Positions 24,260-33,067 of a DNA stretch of 64,000 nucleotides are shown one piece after another. The position numbers and the translations under genes were made by a program. The stretch covers positions 4,030,001 through 4,094,000 of the forward strand of contig NZ_CP139148.1 in the NCBI RefSeq assembly GCF_034058155.1. Reading direction: 5' to 3'. Under the pieces are notes generated by a model. The model ran no database searches, was not told where the DNA came from, and saw only the letters and a list, made by a program, of their open reading frames with translations. This DNA comes from Flavobacterium sp. KACC 22761. GTDB lineage: Bacteria; Bacteroidota; Bacteroidia; Flavobacteriales; Flavobacteriaceae. The first letter of the stretch is position 1. The number at the start of each line of letters is the position of its first letter.

Positions 24260-26566
24260 ATGACTACTGAACTCCTCCATACCAAGCTGAAAGAAAATTT
24301 TGGATTCGAAAAATTCAGACCAAATCAAGAAACGATAATAAATACAGTTCTTTCGGGCCAAGATACACTTGCCATTATGCCTACTGGTGGAGGAAAATCA
24401 ATATGTTTTCAATTGCCGGCTTTGGTATTGCCAGGAATTACAATTGTGATCTCGCCATTGATCGCATTAATGAAAGATCAAGTAGACAGTTTAAAAACAA
24501 ACGGCATTAACGCTTGTTATATCAATAGCAGCCAATCTGCTCAAGAGCAGCAATTTTATATCGACAGTTTAAAAACAAATTCTTTTAAGCTCGTTTATAT
24601 TGCACCAGAAAGCTTGTCCTATCTTGATATTGTTTTTAATGAACTGACAATCAGTTTGATTGCTATTGACGAAGCACATTGTATTTCTTCATGGGGTCAT
24701 GATTTCAGGCCTGCTTATACTAATTTAGGATATTTGAAGAACCGCTTCCCTTCTACTCCAATTCTTGCCTTGACTGCAACAGCAGACAAAGCCACCCGCA
24801 CAGATATCACAAAACAGCTAAATCTGAGGAATCCAAAAACCTTTGTAGCTTCTTTTGACAGAAAAAATTTAAGTTTGGAAGTTCGTCCAGCTTTAGATCG
24901 TATAAAACAAATTATCGACTTTATCGAAAAGAAACCAAATGAATCTGGAATAATTTATTGTTTGAGCCGAAAAACAACAGAAGAGCTTGCCGAAAAATTA
25001 TCTAAAAACGGAATTCAGGCAAAAGCCTATCACGCAGGTTTAGACAATCAAACTAGAGCAAATACTCAAGACCAATTTATAAATGATGATTGCCAAGTGG
25101 TTTGTGCTACAATTGCTTTCGGAATGGGAATTGATAAATCGAATGTTCGTTGGGTAATTCATTACAATCTTCCAAAAAATATCGAAGGCTATTATCAAGA
25201 AATCGGACGTGCAGGACGTGACGGATTGCCAGCTGAAACCATAATGTTTGAAAGTTATGCCGATGTAATTCAGCTTCAAAAATTTGCCTCCGAAGGATTG
25301 AATTCAGATGTGCAATTGGCAAAATTAGATCGAATGAAGCAATATGCTGATGCTGTAAGTTGTCGCAGAAAAATTTTGCTTTCTTACTTTGGCGAGCTTG
25401 TAACTGAGAATTGCGGAAACTGCGATATTTGTAAAAATCCGCCAACTTTTTTTGATGGCACGATTCTCGCGCAAAAAGCATTATCAGCCATTACGCGTTT
25501 ACAAGAATCTGAACCTTTGGCTGTAATTGTTGATTTTTTAAGAGGCTCGAAAAACGCATATATCTACGAAAAAAATTATCAAACGCTAAAAACTTACGGA
25601 ATTGGAGCTGATATTTCCTGGTATGATTGGAATCAATATTTGATTCAACTTATTAATTTAGGTTATTGTGAAATTGCTTTTCATCAACACAACAAAATCC
25701 TACTTACTCCTTTTGCTAAAAAAGTTTTGTTTGAAGGTGAAAAAGTAAAACTTACAACTGTTGTCAAGAAAGTAATTGACAAAAATGAAATCAGACAAGA
25801 AAAAGCTAAAGTGGCTAAAAATTCTCTTTTTGAAACATTGCGAAAATTACGTTATGAAATTGCAAAGGAGGAAGAAGTTCCTGCTTATGTGATTTTCAGT
25901 GATGCGGCATTGAGACAAATGGAGATTATGCGACCTATGAATGAAGATGAATTTCTTGCTGTTGAAGGAGTTGGAAAAGTAAAACTAGAAAAATATGGAT
26001 CTGAATTTATAAATGCCATAATTGAATTTCAAAGAAATAAGTCGGTTGTCAAAAAAGAGAAAAAAGACAGTACTTATAAAAAAACATTGGAATTATTCGA
26101 AAGCGGAAATTCTGTTGAAGAAATTGCAGCACGAAGAAACATCAGCCAAACGACTGTAATTTCGCATTTGGCAAAATTATATGTTGATGGCCATAATTTA
26201 GATTTAAGCCAATTTCTTTCTGAAGAAGAAATCGAAAAAATCAAAAAAGCTCAAATAGAATTAGAAAACCCAAATGCTCTAAAGCCCTATTTTGATTATT
26301 TTGAAGAAAAAATATCGTACGATAAAATCAGGTTTGGATTAGCTTTTATAGAAAGAAACTTAAATAATCAAGCAAATCAAAAATCGTACTCTGTTGAAGA
26401 AATTCGCCAAACTCATACTGAAGCATATAAAAAATGGGATTCCACAGAAGACGTAAAACTTGCAAATCTTTTTAATGAAGGCAAAAAGATTGAAGAAATA
26501 GCAAATTTGCTTGGAAGAAATAATGGTGCAATTACTTCACGATTGAAAAAACTAGAATTGAAATAA
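24260..26566 (+). CDS. recQ: ATP-dependent DNA helicase RecQ
   Basis: A 768-residue superfamily 2 helicase. Walker A is at residues 40-47 (MPTGGGKS), and the DEAH box is in AIDEAHCISSWGHDFRP near 137. The helicase C domain contains ATIAFGMGIDKSNVRWVIH and the QEIGRAGRDG motif. Next come the zinc cluster (CRRKILLSYFG ... CGNCDIC), the RQC wing, an HRDC domain (VIFSDAALRQMEIMRP) and a C-terminal extension with repeated HTH-like segments (SVEEIAARRNISQTTVISHL and KIEEIANLLGRNNGAITSRL). It unwinds recombination and repair intermediates. It is monocistronic. Confidence 0.93.
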   Translation: MTTELLHTKLKENFGFEKFRPNQETIINTVLSGQDTLAIMPTGGGKSICFQLPALVLPGITIVISPLIALMKDQVDSLKTNGINACYINSSQSAQEQQFYIDSLKTNSFKLVYIAPESLSYLDIVFNELTISLIAIDEAHCISSWGHDFRPAYTNLGYLKNRFPSTPILALTATADKATRTDITKQLNLRNPKTFVASFDRKNLSLEVRPALDRIKQIIDFIEKKPNESGIIYCLSRKTTEELAEKLSKNGIQAKAYHAGLDNQTRANTQDQFINDDCQVVCATIAFGMGIDKSNVRWVIHYNLPKNIEGYYQEIGRAGRDGLPAETIMFESYADVIQLQKFASEGLNSDVQLAKLDRMKQYADAVSCRRKILLSYFGELVTENCGNCDICKNPPTFFDGTILAQKALSAITRLQESEPLAVIVDFLRGSKNAYIYEKNYQTLKTYGIGADISWYDWNQYLIQLINLGYCEIAFHQHNKILLTPFAKKVLFEGEKVKLTTVVKKVIDKNEIRQEKAKVAKNSLFETLRKLRYEIAKEEEVPAYVIFSDAALRQMEIMRPMNEDEFLAVEGVGKVKLEKYGSEFINAIIEFQRNKSVVKKEKKDSTYKKTLELFESGNSVEEIAARRNISQTTVISHLAKLYVDGHNLDLSQFLSEEEIEKIKKAQIELENPNALKPYFDYFEEKISYDKIRFGLAFIERNLNNQANQKSYSVEEIRQTHTEAYKKWDSTEDVKLANLFNEGKKIEEIANLLGRNNGAITSRLKKLELK

Positions 26567-26610
26567 TTTCTAGATGTTTTTTATTCCGCCGAAATTGTTA
26601 TTAAAAGAGA

Positions 26611-26642
26611 AACCCGACAGGTTTTAAAAACCTGTCGGGTTT
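26611..26642 (+). terminator. hairpin terminator, second copy of a dispersed family
   Basis: AACCCGACAGGTTTT followed by AAAAACCTGTCGGGTTT, nearly the same as the hairpin at 16893-16925. It ends recQ and could also serve the convergent dinB-like gene. Confidence 0.7.
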
Positions 26643-26666
26643 GCTTTATCTTTAAAATTCAAAGCT

Positions 26667-27182
26667 TTACAAATATCTTTCCTTAAAAACTTTTTGATGA
26701 TGTTTTTGATGTCCGATGATAGCAAAACCTAAAGCACGAACTGAAATTTGAATGTTTGATGCTGTTCCAATTCTTTTAAGCTGTTCTTCAGATAAGCTTT
26801 TATAAAACAATAAAGTTGAGTGTCTTAAAGCCGAAAGCTCAGTCAATAATTCCTGGATGCTTCTTGCGTTTGCATTTGTATTTTCGGCATAATCATTTTC
26901 TTCGAAACTTGGCAAAGGCGTTTTATCATTTCTCGAAAAACGCAATGCACGATACGCAAAAATGCGTTCACAATCTAAAATATGCTGAATGATTTCTTTG
27001 ATTGTCCATTTTCCTTCTGCATAACGATAGTCGAATTTATCCATTGGAATATCTTGCACAAATCGAATGAAATCATGCAAAGAAATTTCCAACTCTTCAA
27101 TCAAATTCACATTTCCTGCTTCGCGGATATAAGTTGCAAATCCGCCAGAATATTCATTTTCTAATAATTGGTCTGCATTCAT
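26667..27182 (-). CDS. DinB family protein
   Basis: A 171-residue four-helix bundle protein of the DinB/YfiT-like metal-binding superfamily. The three metal-binding His are recognisable: KEIIQHILDCERIFAYRALR around residue 66, and the pair in IIGHQKHHQKVF near the C-terminus. Members act as thiol-dependent transferases or have unknown roles. The start codon lies 11 bp downstream of the ppc stop on the same strand, so it is probably the last gene of the ppc transcript. Confidence 0.85.
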   Translation of the reverse strand: MNADQLLENEYSGGFATYIREAGNVNLIEELEISLHDFIRFVQDIPMDKFDYRYAEGKWTIKEIIQHILDCERIFAYRALRFSRNDKTPLPSFEENDYAENTNANARSIQELLTELSALRHSTLLFYKSLSEEQLKRIGTASNIQISVRALGFAIIGHQKHHQKVFKERYL

Positions 27183-27193
27183 GATTTTTGTTT

Positions 27194-29779
27194 TTAAGCT
27201 GAATTTCTACTTGCATTCGTATTTCCGAAAAGCGATCTAGTTACGATTTTTTCATAAACTTTGATCAAATCTTCGTTTGCTTCTTTTTCTTTATTCAATT
27301 CGTTTATTCTCAATAAAGCATACTGCTGTATTGTCAACAATGGCAGTACAATGCGCTCTCTGATTTGAATTGAAGCTATACCATCAGGGTAATTTTCCAT
27401 CAATGTTTTATGGCCAGCAATTTTAAGTAAAAGACGTTTTGTCTCTGAAAATTCATCATAGATAATTTGCCAAAACTCACCAAATTCAGGGTCTTTGCGC
27501 ATATATGCCGTTAATGGCAGGAATGATTTTGCCAATGACATCATACTGTTTTCAAGCAATGTTTTAAAAAATAAAGAATTATGGTAAAGATTACTTACTT
27601 TTTCCCATTGTCCAGATTCTTCAAAATATTTCAAAGCAGAACCTACACCAAAAAAACCTGGTACGTTTTGTTTTAATTGGCTCCAGGATCCAACAAATGG
27701 AATCGCTCTTAAGTCAGCAAAATCTAATGATTCTGATTTGTTTCTTTTTGATGGACGGCTTCCAATATTTGTTTTTGAGTAATATTTCAGCGTACTCATT
27801 TTTTCCAAGTAAGGAATAAATTTCGGGTGATTTTTAAAACTCAAATATTTGTCATAACCTAAATTCGCTAATTGCGTCAAAATTTGCGTTTCTTCAGCGC
27901 TTAACTCGTTTTCTTCTTTTTTGAATACCTGATTAGTAACTCCGGCGGTCAATAAATTCTCAATATTGTAACGGCAAGAATCCAAAGTTCCAAAATTAGA
28001 ACTAATAGTCTGACCTTGAACGGTGATTTGGATTTCGTTGTTTTCAATTTTCGGACCTAAAGAAGCGTAAAATTTATGCGTTTTTCCACCACCACGCGCA
28101 GGAGGTCCTCCACGCCCGTCAAAGAAAATGGCTTTAATTCCGTATTTTCTTGAAATTTCAGTCAATGAAATTTTAGCTTGATAAATACTCCAGTTGGCCA
28201 TCAAATAACCACCATCTTTTGTTCCGTCAGAGAAACCAAGCATAATGGTTTGTTTGTTTCCTCTCGCTTGAAGATGTTTAGAATATTCTGGATTTGTATA
28301 CAATTGCTCCATGATTGAATGCGCATTCTGCAAATCGTCAACCGATTCAAAAAGCGGAATAATATCAACTGATGGATTTTCCCAATTGTTCAAACGAATC
28401 ATCGCGAAAGTTTCCATAACATTCAGGGCGCTTTCGTTATTACTTATAATGTAGCGATTAGCTCCTTCTTCTCCATTATTTTGCTGAATTGTTTTAATCG
28501 CTTGAACAGATTCCAGCGTCGATCTTGTAATTTCGTTTTCAAAATCAGCCGGATTTAAAGTTCCTTTTACTTTTGACAAAACATCAATTTTTTGATCTTC
28601 GGTCAATTCATAATAGTTCTTAGGAAAAATATCTGAACCAGAATTCAAATAATAATTCACAACATCTTTAAATACAGCGTTATGAATTTTACTGTTCTGA
28701 CGAATATCTAAAGTTGCAAAATGGAATCCAAAAAGATTGATTTTTACTAAAAGCGCCTCTAATTCGTCTAAATATAAAGATTGGTGTTTTTCAATAATAA
28801 TAGTTCTGATTTTATTCAATTGCGCTAATAACTCTTCTAAAGTGATAAAAATTTCACCTTTAGAATAAAATACCGAACGATAAAGTTTATGTTCAAGTTC
28901 AGCAACTAAAGTATCTACTCCTGAGAAAGTTAGCTTACGCTTTAAATTTCTCATTTCAACATAATAGCACTTTAAAATTGAAGTACGCAAACGATCCGCA
29001 ACTTTCAAAGTGATTTCTGTTGTAACAAAAGGATTTCCGTCGCGGTCACCTCCTGGCCAGAAACCGAGTTTGATTAATTGATTTTGAATTGCGCTTCCGT
29101 TTAAAATATTTTTTTGCAAATAATGCACAATTTCTCCGGAAGTTGCATAGAACACATTTTCCAAATACCAGATCAAGCTCACCGCTTCATCATACGGATT
29201 TGGTTTTACATTTTGAATAAAAGGAGTTTTCCCTAATTGTGCCAATAATTGCTTAATCTGCAACAAATCATTCTGACGAATTGCTTCAGTCAAATCATTG
29301 ATGATTCCTAAAACTGGCCCAGGATAAAACTGAGTTGGGTGCGCAGTCAAAACGGTACGAACATTAAAGTTTTCTAAAAACTCGATCAATTCTTCGTCTT
29401 TTTCTTTTGCGTCAGTTTTTTCTTTAATATCACGTAAAGAACCACGTCCTTCCATATTGTTTACTTCTGGAAAAGCGGCATCTTCAATCGCATCAAATAA
29501 CACAATTTGACGTTCTATGTATTGAATAAATCGGAACATTAAATCGATTTTTTCAGTCTCAGAAGCATTATTTAGGAACTTATTTGAGAAAAAATCAAAA
29601 ATCTCTTTTGGTGTTTCTTGTTTTTTAAATCCTGTCTCGCAAGTTTCTGTAAACAAAGGCAATAAAACCCCTGTATTGTCAATAGAATCAAACGGCAAGG
29701 TTATAAAAACACTATTATAAATGTAGTATTTAGAGAGAACGTCTTGATTAAAACGTTCAATTTTTGGTAACGTGTACAT
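27194..29779 (-). CDS. ppc: phosphoenolpyruvate carboxylase
   Basis: An 861-residue anaplerotic enzyme fixing bicarbonate onto PEP to give oxaloacetate. The catalytic His motif TAHPT is at residues 145-149, GFWPGGDRDGNPFV around 242-255, and the glycine-rich loop FFDGRGGPPARGGGKTH in the C-terminal half. It lacks a plant-type N-terminal phosphorylation motif, and the usual C-terminal segment ends NASRNSA, resembling the conserved NTG terminus only loosely. It lies downstream of an Lrp-type regulator on the same strand, with a weak hairpin between. Confidence 0.93.
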   Translation of the reverse strand: MYTLPKIERFNQDVLSKYYIYNSVFITLPFDSIDNTGVLLPLFTETCETGFKKQETPKEIFDFFSNKFLNNASETEKIDLMFRFIQYIERQIVLFDAIEDAAFPEVNNMEGRGSLRDIKEKTDAKEKDEELIEFLENFNVRTVLTAHPTQFYPGPVLGIINDLTEAIRQNDLLQIKQLLAQLGKTPFIQNVKPNPYDEAVSLIWYLENVFYATSGEIVHYLQKNILNGSAIQNQLIKLGFWPGGDRDGNPFVTTEITLKVADRLRTSILKCYYVEMRNLKRKLTFSGVDTLVAELEHKLYRSVFYSKGEIFITLEELLAQLNKIRTIIIEKHQSLYLDELEALLVKINLFGFHFATLDIRQNSKIHNAVFKDVVNYYLNSGSDIFPKNYYELTEDQKIDVLSKVKGTLNPADFENEITRSTLESVQAIKTIQQNNGEEGANRYIISNNESALNVMETFAMIRLNNWENPSVDIIPLFESVDDLQNAHSIMEQLYTNPEYSKHLQARGNKQTIMLGFSDGTKDGGYLMANWSIYQAKISLTEISRKYGIKAIFFDGRGGPPARGGGKTHKFYASLGPKIENNEIQITVQGQTISSNFGTLDSCRYNIENLLTAGVTNQVFKKEENELSAEETQILTQLANLGYDKYLSFKNHPKFIPYLEKMSTLKYYSKTNIGSRPSKRNKSESLDFADLRAIPFVGSWSQLKQNVPGFFGVGSALKYFEESGQWEKVSNLYHNSLFFKTLLENSMMSLAKSFLPLTAYMRKDPEFGEFWQIIYDEFSETKRLLLKIAGHKTLMENYPDGIASIQIRERIVLPLLTIQQYALLRINELNKEKEANEDLIKVYEKIVTRSLFGNTNASRNSA

Positions 29780-29868
29780 AATTGTGTTGTAGTTGGTTGG
29801 TTAATTAGTCATAAAAAAACCCCAAGAGTAAACTTGAGGTATATTTTTATATAGCATTCAAGAAAATA

Positions 29869-30348
29869 TTACATATTTTTAAAAATAGTATGCATCAAAC
29901 GCTTCTTATCGTTAATACTTTCTTCTAATGAAATCATAGTTTCTGTTCTGTAAACACCTTCGATATCGTCGATCATGAAGATAACTTCTTTTGCGTGTTT
30001 AGTATCTTTTGCTCTAATTTTGCAAAAAATGTTGAATTTACCTGTCGTTACAGAAGCTACTGTTACGAATGGAATTTGATTGATTCTCTCTAATACAAAT
30101 TTAGTTTGAGACGTATTATTAAGGAATACACCTACATAAGCAATAAATGAATACCCTAATTTATCGTAATCTAAGGCTAATGAAGATCCCATTATTATGC
30201 CGGCATCCTCCATCTTTTTTACTCTAACATGTACTGTTCCAGCAGATATCAATAGTTTTTTTGCAATGTCAGTAAACGGAACTCTCGTATTGTCTATTAA
30301 CATATCTAAAATCTGGTGATCTACTTCATCTAAACGAAATTTACTCAT
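29869..30348 (-). CDS. Lrp/AsnC family transcriptional regulator
   Basis: A 159-residue feast/famine regulator: N-terminal winged helix (DEVDHQILDMLIDNTRVPFTDIAKKLLISAGTVHVRVKKMEDAGII), then the RAM ligand-binding domain from about residue 65 (FIAYVGVFLN, VTTGKFNIFCKIRAKD, IEGVYRTETMISLEE). It binds DNA as an octamer-type assembly and usually senses an amino acid. It could regulate ppc, its downstream neighbour. The short gap to ppc (about 90 bp) includes a weak hairpin at 29817-29845. Confidence 0.9.
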   Translation of the reverse strand: MSKFRLDEVDHQILDMLIDNTRVPFTDIAKKLLISAGTVHVRVKKMEDAGIIMGSSLALDYDKLGYSFIAYVGVFLNNTSQTKFVLERINQIPFVTVASVTTGKFNIFCKIRAKDTKHAKEVIFMIDDIEGVYRTETMISLEESINDKKRLMHTIFKNM

Positions 30349-30425
30349 AATTCTTTAATTAATATTACTAATTGCTCTTACAAAGTATAAAAATATATAT
30401 AAAAAACAACAAATTCACATAAAAA

Positions 30426-31580
30426 TTAACTTTTTATCAACCCGTTAACAAATTTAATATTTTTATTTAAATAAAAGTCTGCTTTTTGGTTTGATTTCGG
30501 AAAATTACCGTGGTCGTCTGAATAAACTGCACCTTTTGCATCATATTCATAATGTCCAAAATAATTTTCTAATTCTCCTGCTTCAACGATGTATGCATTG
30601 AAATGAATCTTATTTTCAATCAATTCCTCTTTGTATTGAGCGACAAAATTCGTAATAATTTCGATACCATCATAATTTATTTTGATGTTTTTATACATAA
30701 AATCATAAAAAACCACTTTATTTTGTGAAATATTCAAATAATCACCAATTCTATTATAAACTAAATCGTTTTCGGAAATCAGTTCGAATGCCGTAATTAG
30801 TGAGAAAAATATGAACTTTCGCGTTATTTCTCTATCGTAATCGCCTGCATAATGCCCTGCTTCAAATAAAATGGTCGGAACGCCTAAAAATTGAAAAGTA
30901 TCACCAATACAATTAATATTAAAAGAATCATCAAATCGGCCAATTTGCCCAGGAATATGTTTTTGTAACTCATCATTAATTCCTGCAATCAAATTGATAG
31001 CTGTTAATCTATTTGCGTTAACTTCTCTTTCTTCGTTATAAGATGGGGCTAAAAAAGAGACCGTTGCCGGTTTTCCAGTTTCTCCAGCACCAAAAATTGT
31101 TCTTTGGTCATGCAGATTAAAACAGAAATCAGGCTTAAAACTCTCAAAAACATCTCTTAAAACATTACTTTCAGGTTGTGTCAGATTCTGTGAATCACGA
31201 TTCAGGTCAATTTTATTGGCGTTTTCACGGGTATATAACTTCGCACCATCAGGATTTAGTATAGGGATACTTAAAAATGTAAAAGTATTTAGCATTTTTT
31301 GAGCAAACTCTGAACCGCTGTTTAGCACATTAATAAAGTCAAACAACGCTTTTGTTGTTGTGCTTTCGTTTCCATGCATTTGTGACCAAAGATAAACGCG
31401 AGTTTTTCCGGTTCCAATTTGGTACTTATATATAGGTGCTCCTAAAACTGATTTTCCAATTACTGAAACTTGGTTATTCGTATTTAATTTATTTAATAAA
31501 GGCTCGATATGATCTAAAGTCAAGTAACGTCCTGATATCGATTCTTCTTTGTTTAGGTTAAATAATTCTTCTAAATTCAT
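30426..31580 (-). CDS. M14 family zinc carboxypeptidase
   Basis: A 384-residue metallocarboxypeptidase-like protein without a signal peptide, so probably cytoplasmic. The zinc ligands are in WSQMHGNEST (His, Glu) and the later CFNLHDQRTIFG (His). The substrate-binding NPDGAKLYTRENANKIDLNRD is typical. The C-terminal 100 residues are beyond the core catalytic domain. Its upstream region carries two copies of the GTTTAC-N4-GTAAAC palindrome; one overlaps a candidate -7 box TACTTTTG. That suggests control by the divergent HTH regulator. Confidence 0.85.
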   Translation of the reverse strand: MNLEELFNLNKEESISGRYLTLDHIEPLLNKLNTNNQVSVIGKSVLGAPIYKYQIGTGKTRVYLWSQMHGNESTTTKALFDFINVLNSGSEFAQKMLNTFTFLSIPILNPDGAKLYTRENANKIDLNRDSQNLTQPESNVLRDVFESFKPDFCFNLHDQRTIFGAGETGKPATVSFLAPSYNEEREVNANRLTAINLIAGINDELQKHIPGQIGRFDDSFNINCIGDTFQFLGVPTILFEAGHYAGDYDREITRKFIFFSLITAFELISENDLVYNRIGDYLNISQNKVVFYDFMYKNIKINYDGIEIITNFVAQYKEELIENKIHFNAYIVEAGELENYFGHYEYDAKGAVYSDDHGNFPKSNQKADFYLNKNIKFVNGLIKS

Positions 31581-31593
31581 TGTGTTTTGATTT

Positions 31594-31901
31594 GTTTACA
31601 AAAGTAAACATCTTTATTTTTACAATTGTAAACTTCTAAATTTAAGAATAATTCAGAATTGTAAACAGTTTTCATTGCTTTATTTAAAGGAATTGGAATT
31701 GCTGAGTTAACAAATGTCATTATTTAAAATAAAAGAATTTAATATTTTTATTTTCAACAAATTAAATGTATTTATATAAAGCTTTAATTTCATATTTTAC
31801 ATGCCGATTTTATATTTTACAACTGTAAAATTGTTTATTGAGCTTCTTTTTGTTACATTTGTAAACAAGTAAATCTTTTAAAATAATTTACAATGGTAAA
31901 C
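31594..31901. promoter_or_regulatory. array of five TTAC-N4-GTAA operators between M14 peptidase and HTH regulator genes
   Basis: Five palindromes share the core TTAC-N4-GTAA: GTTTAC-AAAA-GTAAAC (31594-31609), TTTTAC-AATT-GTAAAC (31618-31633), TTTTAC-AACT-GTAAAA (31815-31830), TGTTAC-ATTT-GTAAAC (31851-31866), ATTTAC-AATG-GTAAAC (31886-31901). Lone half-sites lie at 31661-31666 and 31869-31874. The fourth covers the regulator's -7 box and the fifth covers its ATG. The rest of this 312-bp gap is plain AT-rich sequence. Confidence 0.75.
31831..31861 (+). promoter_or_regulatory. promoter of the HTH regulator gene
   Basis: TTG (31831-31833), a 20-bp spacer, TACATTTG (31854-31861). The -7 box lies inside one of the TTAC-N4-GTAA palindromes, so a bound repressor would block polymerase. 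Confidence 0.72.
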
Positions 31902-32366
31902 ATCGATGATTTTGTAAAAAGGCTTGAAATTATACTCGATTATTATACTTTAAATGCGTCATCTTTTGCCGATAAAATTGGCGTGCAGCGCTCAAGTATG
32001 TCTCATCTCCTATCTGGAAGAAACAAACCAAGTTTGGATTTTGTCATGAAAATTCTTGAAGTTTTTCCCGATGTCGATTTGTATTGGCTATTAAATGGTA
32101 AAGGAGTTTTTCCAAAAAGCAATGAAGAAACTCCAATTCAAAAATCGACTGTCATTTCAGAAATAGAAAAAACGACCGCTCCTATTTCTTCAAATGATAA
32201 TTTTGACGCAATTGATTTATTTTCTCAAATCAATTATGAGAAAGAAAAAACAGAATCCAAAAATCCTGCTTTGACAAAAAATCAAGTTTTTGCTTCAGAA
32301 GAAGACGAAATAGAAAAAATTATCTTTTTTCACAAAAACGGAACATTTAAGGTATATATCCCGTAA
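31893..32366 (+). CDS. XRE-type helix-turn-helix transcriptional regulator
   Basis: A 157-residue protein. Residues about 1-65 form an HTH_3 domain (FVKRLEIILDYYTLNASSFADKIGVQRSSMSHLLSGRNKPSLDF is the region; recognition helix near RSSMSHLLSG). A low-complexity linker follows, then a short conserved-looking C-terminal motif (EIEKIIFFHKNGTFKVYIP). No ligand domain is evident. The gene is bracketed by TTAC-N4-GTAA palindromes, including one exactly over its start codon, which points to autorepression and control of the divergent M14 peptidase. Confidence 0.85.
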   Translation: MVNIDDFVKRLEIILDYYTLNASSFADKIGVQRSSMSHLLSGRNKPSLDFVMKILEVFPDVDLYWLLNGKGVFPKSNEETPIQKSTVISEIEKTTAPISSNDNFDAIDLFSQINYEKEKTESKNPALTKNQVFASEEDEIEKIIFFHKNGTFKVYIP

Positions 32367-32450
32367 TTCGAAATTTTCGCGTATTTGAAAATTTTTAAAA
32401 TTATTTTTGTTTTAAGCGATTCTCACGCAATTGGAAAAAACATCAAAAAT

Positions 32451-33002
32451 TTAAATTTGAATACCATTCTCAGGAATTTTACCTACTACTCCTTTATAAT
32501 GCATTTTTAAAATTTTCCAATCGGCTTCATAATTTCCTGTTGGAAAAAATGGTACTCCTAAATTAACTTCTTTTTTTCCCCAATCAAAAGCAACAGGAAC
32601 AATTGGCACATTTGCTTTGAGTGCGATATAATAAAATCCAGTCCTTATTTCGGTTACTCCTTTTCGAGTTCCTTCGGGAGCAACGGCAAGACGAAATATT
32701 TCTTTACGATCAAAAATTGCCGCGATCGAATCAACTTTGTTTAACCCTCCGCTTCTATCAAGAGGCTCACCTCCCACATTTCTAAAATAATAACCAATAG
32801 GAAATTTAAATAATTCCTTCTTTCCAACCCAATTCATTTGCAGTCCAGAAATTCCGCGAGTAAAAAGCCCAATATAAAAATCGTGATTGCTGGTATGAGG
32901 AATAACCATTAGAATGCATTTTTTTACATCAGCATTTTCGATTCCCTTAATTTGCCAGCCCATTAGCTTGTAAAAAATGAATTTGTATAACTGTTTTTTC
33001 AT
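32451..33002 (-). CDS. 1-acyl-glycerol-3-phosphate acyltransferase-like protein
   Basis: A 183-residue PlsC-family acyltransferase. The catalytic HX4D motif is in IPHTSNHDFYIG (residues about 35-41), and the substrate-binding EGTR in APEGTRKGV near 110. It is shorter than PlsC proper and resembles the small lysophospholipid acyltransferase-like proteins of Bacteroidota. The last segment (IVPVAFDWGKKEVNLGVPFFP) is typical. It is convergent with the HTH gene and divergent from the methyltransferase gene. Confidence 0.85.
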   Translation of the reverse strand: MKKQLYKFIFYKLMGWQIKGIENADVKKCILMVIPHTSNHDFYIGLFTRGISGLQMNWVGKKELFKFPIGYYFRNVGGEPLDRSGGLNKVDSIAAIFDRKEIFRLAVAPEGTRKGVTEIRTGFYYIALKANVPIVPVAFDWGKKEVNLGVPFFPTGNYEADWKILKMHYKGVVGKIPENGIQI

Positions 33003-33067
33003 TAAAGTTTTATTATTTCTGCAAAATAAAAGATTTAAAATGTATTTTTGAGTAAAAGCCTTATAAA

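Noticed and set aside
31581..31901. Repeated TTTAC/GTAAA units as a CRISPR-like array
   Set aside because: Units are 16 bp, irregularly spaced, palindromic and centred on promoters; there are no spacers of constant length and no cas genes.
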